Positions 11,708 to 22,190 of a stretch of DNA of 64,000 bases are shown here, piece after piece. Numbering within the stretch: position 1 is the first letter of the stretch; the number at the start of each line of letters is the position of its first letter. The stretch spans positions 226,799,654 to 226,863,653 of the forward strand of contig JARDYH010000001.1 of assembly GCA_029215795.1 (NCBI GenBank). Direction: 5' to 3'. Both the position numbers and the translations under genes were made by a program. This stretch comes from Anniella stebbinsi (Eukaryota; Chordata; Lepidosauria; Squamata; Anniellidae). The notes under the pieces are model-generated. The model was not told the DNA's origin. It saw only the letters and a program-made list of their open reading frames with translations, and did not search any database.

Positions 11708-11922
11708 GGCTCAATTTGGACGACACGATAGTCAATGCTGGGTTGACTAACCCTAACCCTAACCCTAGTGGGTACTCCCCACACAACATGGGAATAAATA
11801 ATCAACTGTGGTGTGGATGAGGATCAGTGCTGAGTTGACTATGGCAGCATTCGAATGACACAATAGTCAAAACAACTGACGATTGTTTTCCCCACACCAG
11901 TTGTTTATTGGTGTAGGGAGCC
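11708..11922 (+). mobile_element. Harbinger-like MITE with internal telomere-like repeats, copy 1
   Basis: It starts GGCTCAATTTGGACGACAC and ends GTAGGGAGCC, flanked by the 3-bp repeat ATA (11705-11707, 11923-11925). A 3-bp target duplication and GG-starting ends are typical of PIF/Harbinger elements. At 11747-11768 it contains CTAACCCTAACCCTAACCC, about 3.5 vertebrate telomere units. The element at 49195 is the same family in inverted orientation with the tract at the same internal position. No transposase is present. Confidence 0.75.
11747..11768 (-). repeat. Interstitial telomere-like repeat, (CCCTAA)n
   Basis: Perfect CCCTAA units lying inside the MITE, between GGTTGA and TGGGTACTCCCC. 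Confidence 0.95.
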
Positions 11923-11925
11923 ATA

Positions 11926-13218
11926 GTGTGTGTGTGTGTGTGTAATTATATGTATGCACACACACAAAATCATTTTTAACAATGTGCACTACAGACACAC
12001 AGCACTTTCAAGAACATTTTCGACATGTTCAAGAACTATGTCATATTTTGAGTGACATTGACCAGACCAAAAATTGCTCATGATTGGATCCAGTCATTTC
12101 CACCACTTCTATTGACAATTGGATCCTGTTAGAAACAGGGAAATACGGCAAACATACACCCCACTTGCAACCAGGACCTTCTCAATTGTTGGTCTCTGTA
12201 AAGTTATCAAGCTGTTGATGCTAGATCAGGGTTAATGACATAGTAGAACTGATATAAAGGGGGAGGGTGAAGTTTTTATTGAGAATAAATGTTCTATTAG
12301 TAATAACTTGTTAAAAGAAAGAATTGAAATGAGTTGGAAAGCCCCAAGTATCTATGCAAATGTTAAATCATAGACCCCAAAGAACTGCTTAAAGAATATG
12401 CATATATGCTACTGCAGAAGAGCATTCGGAAAGGTACCTGACCACATTCACGCTTTGGGCCAGACATATTTGCAGTTTACAGGAAACAAGATAGCAAATG
12501 AAGCACGTCGATTTTTTTAAAAAAAAAATAAAGGCAGGTAGAGGAAACCAAAGAGCAGTGGGGAACAGGAAATGAAACGTACTGCCTGTTGGTTAAAGTT
12601 GATCTAGAAGAGCTAAGAAATTAGACTGAGTGGAAGCTACGTTCGAAGGGATTGTGCCAACCCCAATTTCTCAACATTTCAGGGATTTTTCCCCCAATTA
12701 TTTTTTTAACATGACAAAACCTTATAGTTTTATGGCAGTGTAGTTGTGGGAAATCCAGATGTTTTTCCGCCAGGGTCTGTTCATATTTTCTCAGGTCTGT
12801 GGCAGAAATATTTTGCTGCTGTGAAAATGTGACCCACCCCATTATCAACTGCAATTATTGTTGCTATGTGGAATATTATTGCACAGGTATTCAAGGGAGG
12901 GAGGGTTTAAACTCCAGAGCAAAAGAAAATTAACTTTTAAGGTTGTAATACTTGCCTTGTATTTGAAATAAGTGTTATGAACCGCTGAAATTTGTATTTC
13001 CAAACAAAGAAATGCAAAATTCAGCAACATCATTAAATAGAAAGGTGGGTGATGACCCATAAGGTCATTTGCATCTACATGTTTGCATTATGGGTTGTGC
13101 TCCTGGATGTCCTTATGAATCCCCAGAGAAAGATGGGATGTATGGGCACTTCCTACACATTTTGTCTTGCCAATTTCCATGTCTGTGGTCTCTTGGAATC
13201 CTGGAAGTAGATGTAAGA
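11926..13218. other. Intergenic, nothing recognised
   Basis: AT-rich sequence. I find no coding region with support, no clear repeat end and no RNA gene. Short open frames here lack any family resemblance. Confidence 0.5.
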
Positions 13219-13335
13219 GGTAGTATGTTATAGCAGTTAAAATGTTGGACTGGGACTCGGGAGGTCTCAGTTCCAGTCCCCACTTGGCCATGAAGCTCGC
13301 TGTGTAAGTTTGGGCCAGGCACTAACTCTCAGCCT

Positions 13336-13871
13336 TAGGCTAACCATATGAAAAGGAGGACAGGGGCCCTGCCTTCTTTTGTATATGGTCACTCTAGTAT
13401 AATGCCTGCAACTTTAACTGTTGTGATGAAGAGGGAATTTCACCAGGAACTAATTGCATACAAAGGACACTGGCTGAAATTCCCTTTTCTCTACAACGGT
13501 TAAATAGGCTGACCAGATGAAAAGGAGGACAGGGCTCGTGTAACTTTAACAGTTGTGGAGAAAAGGGAATTTCTGCCCGTGTCATTTGTATGCAATTTGT
13601 ACCTGGTGAAATTCCCTCTACATTACAACAGTTAAAGCTGTAGGGGCCCTGCCTTCTTGTGTATCTGGTCACTCTAGTATAGTGCCTGCAACTTTAATTG
13701 TTGTGATGAAGAGAGGATTTCACCAGGTACTAATTGCATACAAATGACGCCTGCTGAAATTCCCTGTTCTCTGCAACTGTTAAAGATACAGGAGCCCTGT
13801 CCTCCTTTTCATATGGTCAGCCTAGGTTAAAGTTACATGAGCCCTGTCCTCCTTTTCATATGGTCAGCCTA
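13336..13871. mobile_element. Palindromic hAT-like MITE (outer), inserted in the SINE and itself interrupted
   Basis: It starts TAGGCTAACC and ends GGTCAGCCTA at 13871, flanked by the exact 8-bp repeat CTCAGCCT (13328-13335 and 13872-13879), which lies in the SINE. The outer element consists of 13336-13505 and 13828-13871 and has lost part of its left arm. Between them sits a second copy of the same family. Confidence 0.85.
13506..13827. mobile_element. Palindromic hAT-like MITE (inner), nested in its own family
   Basis: It starts TAGGCTGACC and ends GGTCAGCCTA and is about 322 bp, close to the 320-bp standard. The outer arm reads CGGTTAAA just before it and GGTTAAAG just after it, so GGTTAAA is duplicated (7 bp, or 8 bp with one changed base). 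This places its insertion after that of the outer copy. Confidence 0.8.
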
Positions 13872-14006
13872 CTCAGCCTAGCCTGTCTCCCAGGGTTGTT
13901 GTGAGGATAAAATGGAGAGGAGGACTGTGTCAGCAACCCTGGGTTCCTTGCAAGAGGAAAAGAAGGCAGGATATAAATGCAATAACAAATAAACAATAAA
14001 TAAAAG

Positions 14007-15462
14007 ATATGTGAAGTGCATTTATATAGAGATATTCATGGTTCAGTGGATATAAAAACAAGGTGTATTGATGATTTACCCCCACCCAGGTCAACATGCA
14101 TATCATGAAAAGTGGTGGCTCATCAAGGACAATCATGTACATATTTACATTACTGTCACTATCACTGATTTATAATAGGTCAGAGCATTGGTTCATCTAG
14201 CCCAATATTGTGTAAAACTGGGCTAGACAGTCCAATGATCATATAAGGCAGTGGGATATGTTCATTCATACCAAGAGTCCTCAAACTCTGTCACAGTGGG
14301 CCTAACCAATTTAAAAGCAAACCAAAATGAAAACAAGTGTCCCTCAAATTACAGACTAGGGCTTCTTTAGGTTAAGGGGAAATTGTGTTTCCTTACCAGG
14401 GCTTTGCTTTCTGCTTCTCTTGCACAATCATAATAGGCTGCAATACACAGGTGGAAAGGGGTGACCACATAGTCTATAATGGAAAACTTCCCCTCTTCTA
14501 GTGCTCATAGCCCTGAATGAGACAGCGCCCTCTAGCGCGTGCTTTGTAGCGCAACTTCCCTGCACACAGTAGGCAATCCCGATCTATTCCCACAGCACTG
14601 GGATATCCAGGCTTTTTTTAAGAAATGGAATTACTGGGGGAAGGCGTGGGAAGCGTGCAGGAGGTTGACGTCATCATCAAAAGGACCCGTGAACTTCCAT
14701 GAGTGGCCAGTCACAAGCATGCCTTATTTTGCTCATGTGATGAAGCCTTGGTTCACACAGGATTTTTGCTACCCATGAGCACATCCCCTTATTATATATT
14801 CCTGCAATTGTGCCAAAAATGATATATGGAGAATACATGAAGCAACAATGAAAGCTACATGGCGTTGCGAATTGCTGCTGGTTGTAATAGTGCATTGCCT
14901 GGTTTACACCATACATATATTCATGTATATATGTGCATAAGTATGATTGGGAATATTATAGTTAGGAATGAACTCCAACATGCTCAATTCCAGATCAACA
15001 TGGCAGTAACAAGCTTTCTCAATGAAAGTTCACTGGAAATGGGTGATATCTGAGATATCTCTCCCCGTTTGTAATGCTGGCATAGGTGCAAGATTATGCC
15101 ACCTGCACGCATCTTCTCGTATTGCTCAGTGGAAATTGTAATTTCCAGCACAAGCCTTGAGGGAGAGCTACTTGAAACTTTACCCCTCACAAAAACAAAC
15201 ACATGAGGGAACAGTAATATGGATGTGAGACAACAGCCACATAAAACATTCGCAAGAAACAACAGAGTGAATTGATCCAAATAGAGTAGATTTTCGCCAG
15301 AGGAAGTCTATTTGGTCAGGTCACATAATTCACAGCAATGAGCTAGCATTTCAGTAAAAGGAATAGATTACCATTTTTTTTAAAAAAAATGTATATGTAT
15401 CTACAAAGCAAGTGGGTAAATAGTTTGAATACATTCACAGCAATAACCAAGTGCTTCAGAGT

Positions 15463-15495
<33 letters not shown>

Positions 15496-15695
15496 CATTC
15501 AAAAACTTTTGCACATCTGTCTCATTGTGCTCTGTTGAACATGGGCCACACATACGCAGAATCATGTTTTAAACTCTGAGCTGGTGAATTGGTCATTCTT
15601 ATCCTTGGTTTAAGCATATCTAAAAGAGTATGGTTAGGAAGACTTGCAGTGTGCATTAAAAGTGCTCGACCATAAAGCTGTGAAAACACTAGGTG
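14007..15695. other. Intergenic, nothing recognised apart from a microsatellite
   Basis: 14170-14260 has wording like the end of a SINE or L3 tail (TCATCTAGCCCAATATTGT), inverted. Otherwise only short unsupported frames are seen, plus the (GA)n tract at 15463-15495. Confidence 0.5.
15463..15495. repeat. (GA)n microsatellite
   Basis: About 16 GA units. Confidence 0.95.
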
Positions 15696-16015
15696 TAGGC
15701 TGACCATATGAAAAGGAGGACAGGGCTCATGTAACTTTAACAGTTGTAGAGAAAAGGGAATTTCAGCCAGTGTCATTTGTATGCAGTTCGTTCCTGGTGA
15801 AATTCCCTCTTCATCACAACAGTTAAAGTTGCAGGGGCCCTGCCTTCTTTTGTATCTGGTCACTCTAGTATAGTGCCTGCAACTTTAACTGTTGTGATGA
15901 AGAGGGAATTTCACCAGGAACTAATTGCATACAAATGACACTAGCTGAAATTCCCTTTTCTCTACAACTGTTAAAGTTACATGAGCCCTGTCCTCCTTTT
16001 CATATGGTCAGCCTA
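15696..16015. mobile_element. Palindromic hAT-like MITE, intact 320-bp copy
   Basis: Exact ends TAGGCTGACC and GGTCAGCCTA, with an exact 8-bp flanking repeat ACTAGGTG (15688-15695, 16016-16023). The arms 15696-15835 and 15876-16015 pair as a 140-bp stem with about 3 mismatches around a 40-nt loop. The first 172 bp (to 15867) match a complete monomer such as 36151-36322 in reverse; the remaining 148 bp are a monomer truncated at its inner end in the opposite orientation. It lies 565 bp upstream of the CYTIP start codon. Confidence 0.9.
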
Positions 16016-16023
16016 ACTAGGTG

Positions 16024-16579
16024 GTACCACCACATTTTCATTCTCAGCCCTGGCCAAGTCAGAGGGGAAACTTGAGCCTCTCAAGAACAAATTGTACCTC
16101 TCTAGGAAAGCCCCTCTCTTGCTTGAAGATTCACCACTTTACATTTAAGCATTGATTTTTTTTAAATCTATTCATACTTAAAGAAGCTAAACAAACCCTA
16201 TAAATCCAGGGGCATTTTAAGCCAGATGTTGTGTCACAAACTAGCAAGGGGCATACAAACTGCATGATCAGAGTTACTTCTGTTTGCCTCAAAGGAGTAG
16301 GACGGGGGGGGCGGGGGGACAGAATAAGCAGATTGCTTTAATTGCAAGGCCCAACTCTTGTAAGCTTACAAAGAAACGTTGAGTAACATTGAGTGATCTG
16401 AGAGAAGAGATTTATGTAACCTGCACCTAAACCACAAGTCACATGGCCTTCCCCCTCCTTTTTCTCTCTGTGTGTATAATTTTGCACACAGTGTGGGTTA
16501 TGTTTTTACTTTGCTTCCTCTGTTGTGCAAAGCTCTTTAACCAATGCCAGCTTGTGAATGACTTCTAGATGAATCCAAG
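16024..16579 (+). promoter_or_regulatory. Upstream flank of CYTIP (promoter and 5' UTR not resolved)
   Basis: This stretch must hold the 5' UTR and may hold the promoter, but no TATA box, initiator or CpG-rich island stands out. A TATAATTTT motif occurs near 16475. If the first exon extends upstream or a non-coding exon exists, the sequence alone does not show it. Confidence 0.3.
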
Positions 16580-16750
16580 ATGTCCTTAAAAAGACTCATT
16601 CAACAGAACGGCAATGCCAACTGTGTGGGCTACAGTGTAAGCTCAGCTTACACCCCCTGCTTGGAACCAATCAGTAGCCCACCACTGGACAACAAAAGGA
16701 CCCAGGCACCCACAAATTCAATGGGGACATTGTCTAGGGACTACAAACAG
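16580..16750 (+). CDS. CYTIP: CYTIP coding exon 1 (residues 1-57)
   Basis: It starts at the ATG of MSLKRLIQQ, which aligns with the family N-terminus MSLQRLLQ. The donor is CAG|GTATGT, phase 0. No in-frame upstream ATG with better context is needed. Confidence 0.9.
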
Positions 16751-17210
16751 GTATGTTTTCATTCTAGAACTTTGCAGAACTTTTCTTGTGAATCCATGCT
16801 TCACATTTTGGTTGTGGCACTTTGGGCTCATATTTCATTTATTTTCAAGGTTTGGCCGACACGAAGTAATTGATGTGGTGGGTTTAGTATGCAAGATAAT
16901 AAATAAGGATTCCTATTATCTATCTATCTTGTTGATTTTAGGAGTTCCACCTTAGTTCTTGTGCCTGTTAACTGCTGCCCAATTCATGGGAATTTAACAG
17001 GTGAAGGTTTTCACGCCATTTATCTCCACGTCTGGGAAAACTGCACCTGTACATTTTTCCTGTGTCAAGGCTTCTGCTAAGGACACCTTTTAAGGGCATA
17101 GCCTGGCACAGGGTCAGCTCTAACATTAAGCAGAGAAAAAGCAGTCACCTCAGACAGTTGAATTTGGGTGTCATGACAGGGCAGCAAAATTGTTATTTTA
17201 AAATTTACTC

Positions 17211-17251
<41 letters not shown>

Positions 17252-20200
17252 TGCCAAAGGAGAGGCACTTGTGGGATTTTCTACCTCAGGTGCCCCAACA
17301 ACTTGTCCACCCTTAGATACTCTGCACATTCTTGTGGGGGTTGCCATTTGCCATTCCGCCACAGGCAGCAAAATGTTTTGGGCTGGTCCTGGGCACAAGA
17401 GCGGGTTCAATAAAGAGACCATACAACCTTAGTTGATCCTAACGGTCAGCAGGAGAGTGGCCAGGCATGGCCTGTACTGGTGTTTGCTTGCTCTCTGGTT
17501 AGAATTTTTAAAGCAGCCACATGCTTGCTTGGCTAACAGGCTAGTTGTGCCATGTTTGGGATTGCTCTCCGTTTACAAATGCACTCAGAAGCATTATATT
17601 TTTAATTCTTGCTTTTCACTTTAGAGGGTTGAGATTTTTTTCCCCTCAAGGATCATTTATTTAACTTCAGAGAGATGCCTTTTTGCAAGGATAGTAAAAA
17701 GCAGTTTCATATTAATCAGAGGAAAAGAGGAAAGGATAAGAATGGCCGTAACCACCTCCTCTCCATTTTGTTATTTTTCAGAACTATTTATGGACATTTT
17801 ATTTCCATTGCGATTCGGATAAATCAACCTTCTTCCCTTTTTATTTACTGTTTTAATTTTGGCAATAAATGCTTCTATAAAATATATCTGATAATTGTTT
17901 AATATGGGGAGCAATGAGGTGACTCCCCTTGGTGGAAATGGGAAGCGTCTGCTAGGAGAGAAGCTTTTCTACATGAAGCAGTTATTGTGAGCTTGTGATC
18001 CCTTACTCACAATTTATATGGGTTCTTCAGATGACATCATGGTCCTCCAGTTTTGCTTCTTTTTTTAAGCGCATTTTCCCAGGATTTTTTTTTAATTGTG
18101 GAAAATGGGATTTTTTTCCAAAAGTGAAAGAAAAGGCATTTTCCTAATTGTGTAATTGTTATATAGCACACCTAGATGTTATGTAGTGGAAAAGCAGGAA
18201 AGGAAAAGCTCTCAATTCTGGATCTCAGTTCTGCGATGAAAACAAAGTAGATGCAGTGATTAATTGCCTTTTATAGAAAAGCTCAATTAGAGGGGATGGG
18301 AGACAAAGGATCAGGAACGGGTGGTAGGATAGAGATTGTTCTATAGCTCTGGAAAGTAGGTTTTGTTCGGTTGGGTGAAGAGCAAGGATTGGACTTGGTA
18401 TTAGCAGGGGCTCTACAATGTTCAATTACTGGAGGTAAGTATTAGCAGAGTTTCTACGTCTTCTTATGCTTTTCTGGGCATTTAGAGATAAGGTTTTAAA
18501 AATAGGGTGGATATGGGCAACCATTGGCATTTACCAATTGGTAACTTACTAGCATGTGGTAAACTTCTTGTCTGCTACCCATGACAGCAGATATCATGGA
18601 GCACTTATTTAAAAAGTGTTGCGTCCAGTCATGCTTAGATTTGACACATTGCAATCAATAGGACTTAGATTAGTCAGGGATAAATAAATTCTCCTTAGAT
18701 AGGAGGATTCATAGCAGTGGTGCCAAGTAGATTATAGAATTACCATGTTCATACATTCAGCTCCCCACTAACACTTCTACAAATTGTTGGAAAGAGATGT
18801 TTTCCACTCCATTCTGTTTCACAGTTTATTGATTCTCTTGAACATGGTACCATGAGTATTTTGTCTAGAGAGTAGGGGAAGGCTACAGTATGACAGAGTG
18901 GGAAAGATGTAGTCACATAGAACTCGCATATAGGAAACCAATGATATGGAGTTGTTTTTTTAGAGGATGAGAAAGACATAAAGACATATAATTATTCATC
19001 ATGCATATTATAAGTATTAGCAATGTATTAAGTATTAGCAACCATTTAAACATATAGAAAAAGATTCTGTAGCAGGCAGAAAGAAGTGCTTCCATTGCAG
19101 ATCATGAAATTAGCTTGTGAAACTCACTGTCACAGGTTGTGTGGTGGGCACAGGTTTAGATATATTTGAAGGGAACTTTAGACAAAGTAATGGAGGATTA
19201 GTTTATCAAAAACTATTAACTGTGCTAGTAGAATGAAATTCCCACATTTACAAGAAATATACTTCTTACTACCAAAAGTACCTGATAGTTGCCTCCTCCA
19301 TAGATTTGTGTGTCAGGGGTTACTAGGCAGGCATAATAGCTACCCAAGGCAGTTCCAGTTACTGGGGAACAACCGTGGGACAGGGCTATTGTCCTCATGC
19401 CCGGCTTGTGGGCTTCCCAGGTGTATTTGATTGGATTGGGAAACAGAATGCTGTATGAGACAGACCCTTGACCTGATCCAGCAGGGCTCTTTGAATATTC
19501 TTATGTTCCTAAACTGGGGGCAGTCAAGAGAAGATGGCTATCTTTTCCACTGTGTCCTGCTTTTGAGCTTCCAGAGGCATCTGGGTGGCCTGTGGCTCTG
19601 CTAAAAGGATGGTGGACCACAAGGGTCTTAGATGATCCACTAAAGAAATTTGGTTGTTCTTTTAGCATCTCTATTTCTCCATATGTAAAGCTTTCACCGA
19701 GCACATTCATGAATTTTGTTTTATAGAAAACATTAGATTTCTAATGCAACCCACTGTCTTTTTTTAATGTCTGTTTCTAGATTGCCTTAAGTAGAATGAG
19801 TTCCTTGGGTGACTCTTCTGGACCACAAAGGTAATAAAGACTTCACTTTCTCTACCTTAGTACTAGCTTATTATACAAATAGTAATGTAATAATTGTGTA
19901 CGGAGGCACACTACACCTATTGAATGATGAAGATGAAAGTGTGAAATAGATAGCTGCAGTGGAATCTGTGGGCTGGAGAGTAGTGGAAGTCATTCATGAG
20001 GGCAACCCATCCCTGAACTCAGCAGCTATTGCAATACATGTCGTATTGCAATGGGATGGAGTTAGAGAAATAATGCTGGGAATGGAGCTTGGGTTTAGGG
20101 GGAAATCCTCTTCAAATGTAGTGTGTGCCAGATCATCTCCATAGTGGAGAACTGATCAATTCCCTGTCCTACATTTTGGTAGACACATTGAATTTGGTTT

Positions 20201-22104
20201 ACACATCACAGCAGCAATTTCTGAATTGTTTAACCCAGGAATTGCAGGAATAGCTGAGCACACAAGTTGTGTGCTTGTTGTTTCTACTTTTAATTAACAA
20301 CCCAGCAATGTCCTCTTCCTGTGGCATTTCATGGTTTGCAAACCCAGAACTCTGGGTTGTTTATAAAACCCAGAGTTAAACTAACAATTGCCCATAGTTT
20401 CCAGGTTCACTCATCATGGAACAACTGAGGGACGGGATGTTCCTGGTTTAAACAACACAGGAATTGTACTGTGACATGCAAACCTGGGCTATATCTACAC
20501 TACTACTCTATAGTGGTATTGAAGTACACTGATAACTGTTGGGGCACAATCCACATTCCATATGCTGCTTTCATAGGGCTCCATCACACCAGCGATTTAG
20601 TGCACTCTCGCTATGCTTGGTGTGGAGATTTGCAACATGGTACTCACATGATGCCGTGCCTGTTCTGCTGACACCTTACCTCTTCCCCAGCCTTTTCCGT
20701 CTTTTCCTAGAACATCTAAAGTCTGGATTATTTTCCCTAAGCGCATTTAATGCACTCTTATGCATCAGAGCTAAAAAACACGGAGGCAAACCAGGAGAAA
20801 AAATTAGGTGTGATGGAGCTCATAGTGTTAGTTCCTGCTTTTTATTCCACATTTGTAATGATTTGACACAAGGTGTAGATCTGGCCCCTCATGCACCCCA
20901 AAAATCTGTTCCGGAGGGCTACGGAACCCATCTGAAAAGATTTTTTGGATGTTGCAGAGGGTTGCAGGAGAAAGATGGAGAAAGTGTCATTGCACTAGGA
21001 GACATCAACTAGTGTGATGTTGACTTTAAACCTATGTCAGAGCACTGAGGAACTGGCTCATCACTCTACATATTTGGTTTACACCTGCCTTTTCCCCCTG
21101 AGTCAACCCTGGGTTGTCCCTGTGCATCCAGATGGCACACAGAGGACCTTGGGAGCAGGAAGGGATGACCCCTCCACTTTTGTTGGATAACTGGTTGCCC
21201 AGTTATCCCGATTTTCCCTGCATTCCTGGGACACTCCCGAGGACCGTGGGCGGTGTGGGCATCCTTCCTGGCTTCTTCCCTCCTCCCTGCGAGTAGTGAG
21301 GGTCAGCAAGAGGGAAGGATCAGGTCCAAAGGGAGTCCAGGGACATCCGGGGGGGGGGGGTCGGGGCTTTTTTAAAAACGTACTGTTCGTTGGAATGCAA
21401 TTGCACTCCCGGCTCCTGTTGCTTTAAAAAATATGGTGGGCGTGACATCCCTATTTATATCTGGGATGTCACACTTCCATTTAGATGCTAGGGGAGGATC
21501 GCAGAAGCAGGTAAATCCGCAATCCTCCCCCTCCCTCTCTCTACACCCGAAGGTGTAGAAAGGGCCTTAGTCATCCAGTTCACACAACCAAATTGGGAAG
21601 CTGAATATGTGGACTGAATGGATTTGTGCAGAGTATTGCAAGCCATTCAATCCATATTCTCTGCATGTTAGTTTGATCATGTGGATTTGGTCTGTAAACA
21701 GTCTAGTTCAAGTGTTCTTTGGCAAGGAGGGTGAAATCTCTGGCTGAAGAATTCTCACTGCACTTGTTAAGGTTACTGACACATGTGATGAATAGCACAT
21801 TTAGCCTATATAAAGTTTTAAAGACAATCTACCTCTACAACGGATTATTAACTTTCTTGTATTTTAATGCAGAAAGTCACTTAAGATCCTGAAAGAAGAT
21901 AATGAAACATTTGGATTTGAAATTCAGGTGAGGCCTTAATTTTGTGTACAGAGGGAGTCTGTGGCTGTGATCCCATCTAACCATGAGGCATATGAAACAG
22001 CAAAGAGCAGTTTCTTGTGAGGGAGAAAATTGAGAAAACGGAGCAGGCGAGGAATGTTAAATCTCATTTCCTAGTCCCATAATCCTGATCTAATTCACCC
22101 ATCT

Positions 22105-22190
<86 letters not shown>

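Larger units (their letters stand above)
13219..14006 (+). mobile_element. Sauria-type tRNA-derived SINE, split by a MITE
   Basis: The left part (13219-13335) has the tRNA-like head with GTTGGACTGGGACTCGGGAG and a box B-like GGTCTCAGTTCCAGTCCCC, then GGCCATGAAGCTC and TTTGGGCCAG. The right part (13872-14006) resumes with CTCAGCCTAGCCTGTCTCCC, GGGTTGTTGTGAGGATAAAA, TTGGGTTCCTTG and GGCAGGATATAAATGCAATA, and ends in AAT(A)-rich repeats. The interruption is an inserted palindromic MITE. The uninterrupted copy at 50505 shows the same order. Confidence 0.85.

Noticed and set aside
11747..11768. Interstitial telomeric repeat as an ancient chromosome fusion site
   Set aside because: The same array occurs at the same place inside a second copy of the element at 49195, so transposition explains it.
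15522..15863. Recurring peptide (NFNCCDEEGISPGTNCIQMT and relatives) in frames at 4353, 13394, 15522, 26382, 26699, 36148 and 54065
   Set aside because: It looks like a conserved small protein family, but every instance lies in the arms of the palindromic MITE. The repeat explains the similarity, and the frames have no consistent start or stop.
1..16000. Exons of the gene that precedes CYTIP in mammals (ACVR1C)
   Set aside because: I looked for kinase or receptor motifs on both strands and saw none; the neighbour, if present, lies outside.
16580..16873. Reading the first CYTIP exon through to 16873
   Set aside because: Similarity to CYTIP stops at the CAG|GTATGT donor at 16750; the remaining codons are intron.
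20539..21012. 157-residue frame in CYTIP intron 2
   Set aside because: It is mostly the CTCCATCACACC MITE and has no conserved motif or splice context.
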